A program made the position numbers and the translations under genes. This document shows positions 1 to 9,280 of a DNA stretch of 64,000 nt, piece after piece. The notes under the pieces are model-generated. The model had not been told where the DNA came from. It saw only the letters and a list, made by a program, of their open reading frames with translations, and searched no databases. This stretch comes from Brassica napus (Eukaryota > Streptophyta > Magnoliopsida > Brassicales > Brassicaceae). How positions within the stretch are numbered: the first letter of the stretch is position 1; each line of letters opens with the position of its first letter. The stretch lies in contig NC_063446.1 in the NCBI RefSeq assembly GCF_020379485.1, forward strand, positions 21,230,610 to 21,294,609. Direction: 5' to 3'.

Positions 1-2837
1 TTTTATCACCTAATGAATCATAATTCAATTCATTTTTCACTACAATCAAAGTCTTCACTTACATATATACCTATGGCTTGCAGGTGGTCAATGAAGGTGG
101 AGACCACCGTAACTCAAAGCTATATGCTTATGTTTCCACAGGGATGTGAGGTTCAATTCTCAGAAGATACCAAAGTGGATTAGAAGGCTGGTTATTAGAG
201 TTATATATTCCAATCGAATTATTATATATCTTAAATAAATAAGACAGATGGTTATAATCTATGAATATGCTTCCGTCATTAATAAATAAATATATTTTAT
301 TTGATAATATTGTATAGGGGTGAGGGAAAAAAACAAATCCCAAATCCGATCCGAAAAATGTATCTAATACAAATTTAATCCGACATAATATCTCATATCT
401 GAATGGACCTTGTTTTAAAGGTAAATTGTAGATTTCTCTTCACCTAACAATCATTTCTTATTCATGCCACCAAACATTTGTTAGTGAATTTTTTAAAAAC
501 TTTTTTTAAATTTGTGAATTAAAATGTGTACTTTCGAATCACAAACAAGTGTTTGGATAACTGAAATTAAAATTAGAACATCATCCAAATTTAAAACGGG
601 TTTCAACTAATATATCTGAACTGGACCAAAGAAACTCAAACCGAAATTTAAGAATAACTAAATAGAGATACATTTCATACCTCTGAAAAGATGAAACCTA
701 TATAATTGAACAGAATTAAACTCGACTTGACATCCAAATGCCTATGCCTAATATACCATAAATAAATTATACATTTTTAATAAGGATATCATTTAGAAGA
801 AAAAATAAACTAACAAAATAATATATCTAAATATTTTCTTATAACTAAATGAAGAAAATGAAAATTACTAGAGCTATTTGTTTAAAACAAAATAGTTTAA
901 GAGAAATTTGACTATATAACCAACAAAAAAAATTATAATTCAAAATCTAACTGTTTTACCTAATTAGGTATAATTCACGATATATTTATGTAAAATGGCC
1001 ATTATATCCTCAAAATTAACACTAAAAAGGGTAACTCCGCAAGAAAAAATAAAAAGATCAGATAAAAAGGCAAAATAAAATACAGAAAGGACAGCAAGGA
1101 AAAGAACAAACAAGATGATAAGGTATTCAGAATATACGATTAGTATTCAGAATATTCTTTTAGCCATAAGGGCATAAAAGGTTACTCTCCCTCTTAACCC
1201 CGAAAATTGCGAGTATATTTAAATTACTGTGATATCCTTATATTATCTATTATTATAGATAGTCCAATTAATAAACTTAGGGAAGGTGTATTCAACCCTA
1301 AAATTTGAGCTGATTTAATTTTTAATGAGGTTTAAGATGATTTCACTGAATTGCAGAGATTAAAAAGATTTTTGTTAAACCATCTTAGAATATTACCTAA
1401 ACCCATAGAATTTGAGTTTTAAATTTTTTAACTAAAAAACTCCACACAAACACTTTAAAATAACTTGAAAACTTGAAAACTTTACAATTTAAAATATTTT
1501 CAATAAAATTGGATTTGAGAGTAGTTTATAAAATGTCAAGTTTAATAACATTAGATTTGTCATTTTATTGCAAATCAACTAAAACTTCCAATTGAATACA
1601 CAATTCCAAAATTTTACAAACCGTATATCATTTAATCATTTATATAATAAAGCACAAGTCTCATGACCAATTAAATTTTGAGAGATGGTTTGTACTTCAA
1701 TATAATTTTAAAATAAAAATTAAATGCAACACTAATACAATTAAGATTTCCTCCCATGAAACCATAAAAGCTAGCATAGGTCTCTCTAAACAGTTCCCCA
1801 ATCAAAGCCACGATGGCACGATCTCCACCATTTTCACCTAAATGATTTCTTTTTCTGCATCAAACTTTAAAATTATTTCAACAAATATTCTTTTTTACAA
1901 ACAAGTCTTCTTTATGAGTTCTGACCGTTAATTAATATCTTCTTTCTTTTTCTGCAAAACTTTCATCATTGATTGCCTTGATCGCTTTGTATGATGGGTT
2001 TCACTAAGTTTCATAAAGAATTTGCAAAATCTGAATAAACAAAAACATTAAGACATCAAAGAAAATCTTTGTAGAGTGAATGCGTGGAATATATCCAATT
2101 AAGGTCCAGGTGAATGTCCATAATTATGGATAATCCAAAAAGGAGTAATTTTTTGACACTGTGTGGACGAAAATACCTTCATACTTTATCGAAAACAAGT
2201 AACTCTAGATTTATCAGCTAAATATTTACATAGCAGGTAACAATCTATATACCAACTAACATATCAACTAATAATTTCAGTATCATCTAACAATCTATGT
2301 ATCAAACAAATGTATCGACTAACAAATCATATATCAGTTAATGAAACTATTAACAATTAATTAGTTATCTTTTAAATAGCCCCAAATCTATTTGTAACAG
2401 CTAACACTTCATGTATCGATTAAGAATCCATTAAAATCTAAATAATAGCAGGTAAGTAATAAAATACCTACTAATGTATATATTATCTAAAAGTTGATTG
2501 TGAGTCGAAATTAGAAGCATTGGAATTGGAGTGAGATAATAAGATTAGCATTATGGATATCAAAAGAATCAAAATAAAAAATAAAGATTTGTGTTGAATT
2601 AGAAGATGATTTGAAGAATCTATACGAGAGATAAAGAGATTAGAACACATAAAAGGGAAAAGAGAGAGAAAGATAGAGATAAGGGTATTATAGTCATAAA
2701 AAATATTAAAAGAAACAAGGATATATGTCAAATTATATGGGCTTTTGGGTGCATTCTTACCAATTACTCATCTTTGTATTATTCACTTTTTAAAACTATT
2801 TAAGTTTGCTATAGACGTGTATAGGAAATCAAAGGTA
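1..2837. other. AT-rich intergenic DNA, no gene seen
   Basis: This stretch is strongly AT-rich with stop codons in all frames and only short chance open frames. I found no splice-linked coding exons, no tRNA and no clear transposon termini. It is probably decayed intergenic or transposon-derived DNA. Confidence 0.6.
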
Positions 2838-2903
2838 GAAGAAGAAGAAGAAGAAGAAGAAGAAGAAGAAGAAGAAGAAGAAGAAGAAGAAGAAGAAGAA
2901 GAA
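2838..2903 (+). repeat. (GAA)22 microsatellite
   Basis: An uninterrupted run of 22 GAA units (TTC on the other strand). It creates artificial poly-Glu or poly-Phe frames that should not be annotated as proteins. Long GAA/TTC runs can form triplex DNA and are length-variable, so it may be a polymorphic marker. Confidence 0.97.
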
Positions 2904-3427
2904 ATAATGAGCAATCAAAGAAAAGGGCGGATGAGCTATGTTCTGAGTAAAGTTCGCAAACATTAATTTCCAACTAAGGACGATTGGAAGAGTTGCATAA
3001 TATTTGACCATTCATAATTGAGGTAAACAATAATTTTGATTATTTTAGCCTTTACAGTTTTGAAAACATTAATTTCTAATAGCTTTCTATAATTGAATTT
3101 GAAAATTCTCAAGTTTTGTTTTTTTTACAAATTTCCATGGTTGTTTTAATAACTATCTAAAGACAAAAAAAATAGTTAATATTTTTGGATAACAAACTTT
3201 TCCAGCAAACATGTAAATAATAATTCAAGAAAACAGTTTTCTTTTTAATGAAACAAGCTAAAAAAAATTCAGTTCAAGCCATCTTTTGACTATGAAATGA
3301 CATTCCGGATGTTAATCACTTTTCCAAATTAATCATGTATAATTTTATATGTTTGTGGTTAACCAATGATAAATGTGTTTTTTTAACACTGATGAATGTG
3401 TGTTAATAGTTTGTTTTCTTTAACCAA
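2904..3427. other. AT-rich intergenic DNA
   Basis: No gene, terminal repeat or RNA gene is visible between the microsatellite and the SINE-like sequence. Confidence 0.5.
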
Positions 3428-3501
3428 CTTTGAGTTGGCTTAGTGGTAAAGGGGTTACGGTTGTAACTACCGCTACTCAGATTCAATTCACGGTATGAAG
3501 C
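3428..3501 (+). repeat. tRNA-derived SINE-like head
   Basis: The sequence has a box A-like motif (TGGCTTAGTGGTAAAGG) and, about 35 bases later, a box B-like motif (AGATTCAATTC), the internal Pol III promoter layout of tRNA-derived SINEs. It does not fold as a normal tRNA: the acceptor stem is missing. CACTA-1 lies immediately 3' of it, so any SINE body may have been cut by that insertion. Confidence 0.4.
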
Positions 3502-3530
3502 ACTCACTACAAGAAAACAGGGGGATTCTG

Positions 3531-3945
3531 ATGGCCGAAATCGTCGGAAATTCGTCGGAATCGGTCTATTCCGACGAATTTCCGACGAACCGGTCCGTCG
3601 GTATCGTTTCGTCGGAAAAAAAAAATTCGTCGGAATTTCGTCAGAAATTCCGATGACTTTCTGACGAATACCGAGAAACGTCATTCTGACGAACTTCCGA
3701 CGATATTACGATGCGGCTACACGAGACCAGAGTTCATCGGAAAACTACAATTCCGACGAACGTAGTTCCTCGGTTTATTCCGACGAACTTTGGGCGTCGG
3801 AATTTACCGACGGACATCGGTCGTCGGAATATACCGACGAACCACGTTCGTCGGTATATTCCGACGGAAATGAGTTTGTCGGTAAATTCCGACGGATATA
3901 TGTCCGTCGGTATATTCCGACGACCGTTGTCCGTCGGTATATACC
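3531..3945. repeat. Left subterminal repeat array of CACTA-1
   Basis: Many copies of a 9-12 bp motif, TTCCGACGAA or its complement TTCGTCGGAA, occur in both orientations with variants such as TCCGACGGA. In En/Spm elements such arrays are bound by TNPA during transposition and control of the element promoter. Confidence 0.85.
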
Positions 3946-4149
3946 CTTTTTTTTTACAAATTAATTTTGCATTTTTATATATTTTTTGATATTAATAAAT
4001 TTAAAAAATTGGAAATTTAAAACTAATAATATTATAAAATTTAAATTCATAAAAACCGAAATAGGAAAAAACATTCATAAAGTTTAAAATTCATACAAAC
4101 CGAAATAGCAAAAAAAAACATTCCGAAAGTTTTATAAAACCGAAATAAA

Positions 4150-6364
4150 CTAAGATGAACTCGAAGACATCAAACGATCTAGCTTCTGCATAATCTCGGT
4201 GTTGAACTTCTTCTGGGATGCCAACTCAGCAAGGATAGTGGCATTCTCCGAACGGATAGTGGCATTCTCCGAAAGGATAGTGGTGTTCTGCTCCTCCAAT
4301 GCCCCAATCCGTTCATCTTTGTCATGTAGCTCCTCGAGAATCATGGGATCGGCATACGGAGCTTGCGAAGAAGATGCCGGATACGAAGAAGCACGACGGG
4401 CCAACCCAACTAAACGGCCTCCTTTTCTTTTAGGAACCGCCTACAAAAATATTTGAAGTAAGTAAATATGGACAAGTAAGTAATCGACATTATAAAAAAA
4501 ATATATTAATAAAAAAAATTACCTTTTCAACCATCTCATTTATTTGCAATAGAGACAGGTTGGTTGAAGCTCCCGTGGAGTCGCCGTCATCAGAGAGAGG
4601 CTGAGATTGAGAAACTATCTCAGCTTCCACCAAATCAACTACACCTCTGATCCCGGGGTCCTGAATTTGACCCGTCGTCTTGTTAGTGTGAGCCACCTTA
4701 ATGAGTTGGAGACGATCAACGGGATTACCGTCATTTGCTTCGATCTAAAAAAACCGCCATTATTAGCCAAAAAATATATAAAATATTTATTTAAAAAATA
4801 TAAAGATAAATAATAATAAAAAACTTACAAGTTCATCCTCCTTAGTAGACATGGAGCAAGCGCCGAGGTTGTGCACATACATACCTTTCCCGCCACGATC
4901 GCTCTTCCGGTTCCTGGAGTTCCTAGAAGACGTCTCTGCAGTGTCTTCCCTCTCCCAATGAGCTATCAACTGCTCCCACACCCCCCCGTTGATGAACCGT
5001 GGCTTCTTGTTCTTCTGCCAAACTGTCTTCCACGCGTTTATCTGCTTTGTGTAAGAGTCCATGGCCTTTTCGTTGAATTTCTTACGGACTGTTTCCGTAA
5101 GATCGGAGTGCCAGTTGAACTCTTGCTACAAAACAAACACAATTTAATAAGTAAATATATGTAAAAAAATGTAAAAACTTTAAAAAAAAATGAAGGGTTA
5201 CTATACCGCAAACTGACGAAACCACAACTCTCGTTCGTCGGAAGGGATCACACTCCACTTTGGATATCCAAAACGGAGCATGGAGTACATCATCTGGTTG
5301 ATGCTCCGGCTAATGCCATTTTTCGACTTGGTGAACCTTTAAAAAAAAATACAAGTTAGCAAGTTAATTAAAGGAAAAAATATAACGGTACAAATAAAAA
5401 AAATACTAACCAAGTGCTATGGCCTCGTCGTGGGTTGAGTTGGAGAAACGGGAGATGCTCTCGACCTGGTTGTTGAACCAATAGATGAACCGGCATGACC
5501 CCCGGATCCTGTTGAGCAGCAGCGTGAGGGGCAGCGTGAGGGGCAGAGGGAGCTGGAGCGGGAATATATGCGGGAACCGAGTCATGAGACGATACCGATG
5601 CACGGGAACCGCTCACCGAACTACGTCGAAGACGGGCTGCGGGGCGGGCTTCATCCTCGGCCCTAAAAAAAAAATTAACCCATCAAACATATTTTCATTT
5701 ATATATTTACAAAAGGTTTTATAAACGTTTTAAAAAAAACTATTAAACCTTTTATATATATATATATATGTATACAAAATTATAAAAAATTTATAAATAT
5801 AGAAAAATGTTGTTAAAAATTTATAAATGAAGAAAAATGTTGTTAAATATTTATATTTTAAAAAAAAAATGTTGTTAAATATTTATTAGTGGAAACTTAA
5901 AAAAAATATAAAAAATTTTAAAATTTTAAAATTTTTACTATACATGATTTACATATATATATATATATATGTATACAAAATTATAAAAAATTTATAAATA
6001 TAGAAAAATGTTGTTAAAATTTATAAATGAAGAAAAATGGTGTTAAATATTTATATTTTTTTCAAAAAAACGTTTTTAAAAATCAAAAAACGTTTTTAAA
6101 AATCAAAAAACGTTTTTAAAAATAAAAAAAAACGTTTTTAAAAATCAAAAAACGTTTTTAAAAAAAAAAAAAAACGTTTTAAAAAATCAAAAAACGTTTT
6201 TAAAAATCAAAAAATGTTCCAAAAAAACTAAAACAACAATCCTAACTTATATATCCTAAACTATCCATTCAATCCTAAAATGTTCAATCAAACAACCTAA
6301 AATCCGAGATCAATTTCCAAAACCCTAAACAATTGAAAAAAAGGGTTTGGTATGATTCTTACAT
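4150..6364 (-). CDS. TNPA-like CACTA protein (Transposase_24, Ptta/En/Spm type), frame intact
   Basis: Spliced coding exons (minus strand): 6364-6363, 5662-5411, 5336-5207, 5125-4829, 4744-4523, 4440-4150. All introns are GT-AG. The exon lengths sum to 1194 nt, 397 codons plus stop, with every junction in frame. The family is recognised from an FRQFA motif (residues about 124-128), the W-rich centre (about residues 130-200) and the basic NRKSDRGGKG stretch. The C-terminus (about residues 325-385) is a heptad-like coiled coil with repeated SEN-AT units. Known TNPA-type proteins bind the subterminal repeats and bring transposon ends together; that role is inferred here. The start codon is assembled by splicing: AT ends exon 1 and G begins exon 2. 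A short GTG-start reading in exon 2 is possible but less likely. No stop or frameshift was seen, unlike most transposon genes here. Confidence 0.82.
5751..6060. repeat. Duplicated AT-rich block in TNPA-like intron 1
   Basis: A block of about 110 bp beginning with a TATATATATATG run and containing AGAAAAATGTTGTTAAA occurs twice, near 5755-5870 and 5950-6060, in direct orientation. Both copies lie in the 700-bp first intron (6362-5663) of the TNPA-like gene. Confidence 0.75.
6062..6215. repeat. Tandem AAAAACGTTTTT palindrome repeat
   Basis: About seven or eight tandem units of roughly 20 bp, each centred on the perfect palindrome AAAAACGTTTTTA and spaced by AAAATC. The array sits in intron 1 of the TNPA-like gene, shortly downstream of its first exon. 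Confidence 0.85.
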
Positions 6365-6529
6365 GATTTGGGGTTTGGGGAAGAGATAGGAGGGTGAGGA
6401 GAGGATTCGCCGGTGAAGAGAGGCCGGAATCGCCGGAGAGTCGCCGAAATCGCCGAAATCGCCGGAGAGTTTTCGGAGAGAGAGAGGCCGCGCGGAGATA
6501 ACGAAGAAGAAAGGAGAAGGGTTTTTATT

Positions 6530-6720
6530 TCCGTGGATTCCGACGGACACGGGTTCGTCGGTATTCCGTCGGTATATTTAAAATATACCAAATGCCGATT
6601 CACGAAAATTTTCAAGCGGTTTGGTTCTCCCGGGCTAATTGAAATTCCGACGGAATGTGTCCGTCAGTATTTTCCGACGGACACATTCCATCGGTATATT
6701 CCGACGGAATTCCGACGACT
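6530..6720. repeat. Internal array of CACTA-type subterminal motifs, left of centre
   Basis: Another cluster of TTCCGACGG-type motifs in both orientations, upstream of the TNPA-like first exon. Such motifs are normally confined to the element ends; an internal cluster could be promoter-proximal or the relic of a former element end. Confidence 0.75.
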
Positions 6721-7064
6721 TAGTGTTTAGGGTGTTCTTTTCAAGTTTCTAAATGCAAAATCCAAACCTTTGATAATATATATAGTATTTGCATAAAGAT
6801 TTAACAATAAAAATGTTTTATAACACGATTTTACACAACAATATTTTTTGTAGTGTAAGCTTATATAAATATGATTGTATAAGTACATAATGTTAAGATG
6901 AGATGTTATGAAAACAATGATATGCATACATAAATATTTTAATGAGTTGTTATATTTGAACGGTTGCGATCTAATACTATACTAAACACTTATTATGTGT
7001 TATTTTCATAGTTTTGGCATCTCAATTTATAGATTTTTATGATTGAAACTTTATAGAAAAACAT

Positions 7065-7230
7065 GTCGTCGGTATTTCGTCGGAAAATACCGACGACATT
7101 CCGACGAACTCGACAAGTTCGTCGGAATGTCGTCGGTATTTTCCGACGAAATACCGACGACTTTCCAATTTTCAATGAAACCCGTTGCCGTCGCTATGTC
7201 GTCGGTATATTGCGAGGGATTTCCGACGGA
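7065..7230. repeat. Internal array of CACTA-type subterminal motifs, right of centre
   Basis: Repeated GTCGTCGGTATTTCGTCGG-type motifs in both orientations, just beyond the 3' end of the TNP2 remnant. Together with the 6530-6720 cluster it brackets a 340-bp motif-free spacer. Confidence 0.75.
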
Positions 7231-7257
7231 CCATTAAAATAAAATAAAAAAAAAAAA

Positions 7258-8287
7258 CTAATCAGAATCTTCTGAATCTTCATCAAACTCCCCAACCTCG
7301 GCTTCCGGCTCTGAATGTACGACAGCATCATGTCCAAACACAGTCAAATTCTCAACGAGTTGAACATTTTCCAAATCTTCAACTGCCTGGGCGTTGCTGG
7401 TAGACTCTGGTTGCAATGGTTCATCATCATCAGAAGTTCCATCCACTCGTCCTCTTGGGTTGATTTGCGTTACAGTAACCCATGGATCGTCTCTGTACGT
7501 CACCCGAGGGTAACTGATGTAGCACACCTATACATATCAATTATACAAAGTATTAGTTCAATATATAACATTAATTAATTATATTGGTAAAAAATTATGA
7601 ATATATTGACATACCTGATCAGCTTGCGAACCAAGAATGAAGGGATCATAATATTGAAGTTTCCGCCGCGAATGAACTGATGTAACACCAAACGCATCAA
7701 TCTTCACTCCTCTATCTGGGGTGGTGTCATACCAATCACAATAGAATACTACACAACGCAATCCAACCATTCCAGGAAATTGGATTTCCAATATTTCTTT
7801 TATGTTGCCGTAGTAGACATCGTCACCAGAAGAAGATGAAACACCAGCATCATATGTTGTCTTAGAATGACCTTTCCTTGTGAATGCATATCCTCGCGTA
7901 CAAAATTTAGGATATGATTTGACCACATAGTTTGGTCCCTGCACAAATTCGCGTATCCAATCATCGAACACAAGACCTCTGGCCAAACCATCATTCACCA
8001 TATTCATAACCAGTTTCCCCATGAAGGTACCAAACTTTATAATTACGTGAAAACCCTTTCATATACAAATGAGTCCAAACATCAAATTCTTTTATAACCT
8101 TATTATTATTGCAAGAAGAGCAGGGACATCTTAACATACCACTTTTTGCATCCGGTTGCTGTTGAACAAGCCTCATGAATTCTCCTATCCCTTGAACGTA
8201 TTCTTCCGTAAGCAAATTGGTGTTCGGATCCAAATGAGGTTTATCCATCCACGAACGATAATAAACTTCTGAAGACATGATTTTCAC
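7258..8287 (-). pseudogene. TNP2/TNPD transposase, catalytic core deleted
   Basis: The first exon (8287-7991) encodes about 98 residues of the transposase-associated domain: SWMDKPHL near the start, CPCSSCNN in the middle and VWYLHGE near the end. It then runs directly, in another frame at about 8022-8000, into the C-terminal region (DUF4216-type, with GPNYVVKSYPKFCTRGYAFT and VVFYCDWYD). That part continues to a donor at 7615 and a last exon 7527-7258 with an acidic tail. The large transposase domain that normally separates these parts is missing and the junction is frameshifted, so this is an internally deleted relic. Full-length TNP2 proteins are far longer. A truncated protein could still be expressed, but cutting activity is not expected. 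Confidence 0.88.
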
Positions 8288-8374
8288 GGAATTGTTATGA
8301 CTAAAGAGAATGAAGAGAGAATGAAGTGTGAATGAGTTGAATGAGGAGGGGTTGTACTTATAGGAAATTGCTTA

Positions 8375-8805
8375 CGTACCTCCGACGACTTTCCGATGAA
8401 ATTCCGACGGATGTAAAGCAGTCCGTCGGAATTCCGTCGGAGTTGTCCAATCCCAAACGGCTATACAACGGTCATATCTATTTGTCAGCAACGGTCACAT
8501 GGTTCGTCGGAATTCCGTCGGAAAATACCGACGGAATTCCGACGTCTTTGCTGTTAATCGGAATGTCGTCGGAAATTCGTCGGAATATACCGACGAACTT
8601 CCGACGACTACAACGGTTACATTTTTTATCAGAATGTCGTCGAAAAGTCGTCGGAATATTCCGACGACCCATATTTCGTCGGAATTCCGTCGGAAATGGC
8701 CGACGGAATTCCGACGACTTAATTTTTTTGGATTTCGTCGGAAAGTTGTCAGTATTCCGTCACAAATGTCCGACGACCTTGGTGTCCGTCGGAACCTCCG
8801 TCGGA
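8375..8805. repeat. Right subterminal repeat array of CACTA-1
   Basis: Dense TTCCGACGA and TCCGTCGGAATT motifs in both orientations, mirroring the left array. The TNP2 start (8287) lies just inside it, so the array probably overlaps the element promoter. Confidence 0.85.
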
Positions 8806-8883
8806 ATTCGGTGTGTTTTCTTGTAGTGACTATTTATAATGGTTGGGTTCCCGACAAAGAGGTGAAACCACCTTTTTAACCAC

Positions 8884-8955
8884 GCGTCTGTGGTCGATTG
8901 GTCAAGGTGTTCGGTGGATCCCCAAGGGACCCGAATTCGAATCCGCACTACACCA
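8884..8955 (+). repeat. Second tRNA-like SINE-type sequence
   Basis: A box A-like segment (TGGTCGATTGGTCAAGG) is followed by a box B-like segment (AATTCGAATCC) at SINE-like spacing. It lies just right of CACTA-1. Too diverged to call a tRNA; a tRNA-derived SINE head is the best reading. Confidence 0.35.
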
Positions 8956-9280
8956 GATTTCCACACGCGTGACCACCAGGGCTTTTCATATTTTTTCTCC
9001 GAGGAATGGTTTACCGTTTATTTATATTCATCTTCCCCTAATAAATCAAAGTTATATTATACATGTAACATAAAAAAGATTTCATGCATGGCATGGAGTC
9101 AATACTAATAATAATAAAAGTCTTTACATACACCGATGTATTTATATATTTTAGTTACTATTAAGACTGCACCACAATTATTTTGTATGTTGTTATCCCG
9201 ACCCTTATTGTGATTACTAAAAGCACCCACCACAATAGTTGTTTAATATATAGAAGCACCTCTATTTCTATTGGAAATAA

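Larger units (their letters stand above)
3505..8828 (-). mobile_element. CACTA (En/Spm) transposon, complete ends, 5.3 kb
   Basis: The left end begins CACTACAAGAAAACA and the right end is its inverted copy, ending CTTGTAGTG. The 3-bp target duplication ACT is present on both sides (3502-3504 and 8829-8831), as expected of CACTA elements. Both inner flanks carry dense direct and inverted copies of a short TTCCGACGA-type motif, the usual subterminal binding sites of TNPA proteins. Both genes inside read leftward, so transcription probably enters from the right end, as in En/Spm. The TNPA-like gene appears intact, but TNP2 lacks its catalytic part. The element therefore looks non-autonomous for cutting, yet able to make a terminus-binding protein. 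Intact ends and target duplication argue for fairly recent mobility. Confidence 0.93.

Noticed and set aside
2745..3011. Poly-Glu and poly-Phe frames
   Set aside because: They are translations of the (GAA)22 microsatellite, with no splice or homology support.
6840..6855. Another CACTA terminus (TTTTTTGTAGTG)
   Set aside because: There is no partner CACTACAAAAAA end nearby and no target duplication; a chance match in AT-rich DNA is likely.
8341..8880. Plus- and minus-strand frames of 120-160 codons rich in RR, PT and SVGI
   Set aside because: They are translations of the CACTA subterminal repeat array, where TTCCGACGA-type motifs keep frames open by chance. The same applies at 3403-3989, 6325-6730 and 6993-7237.
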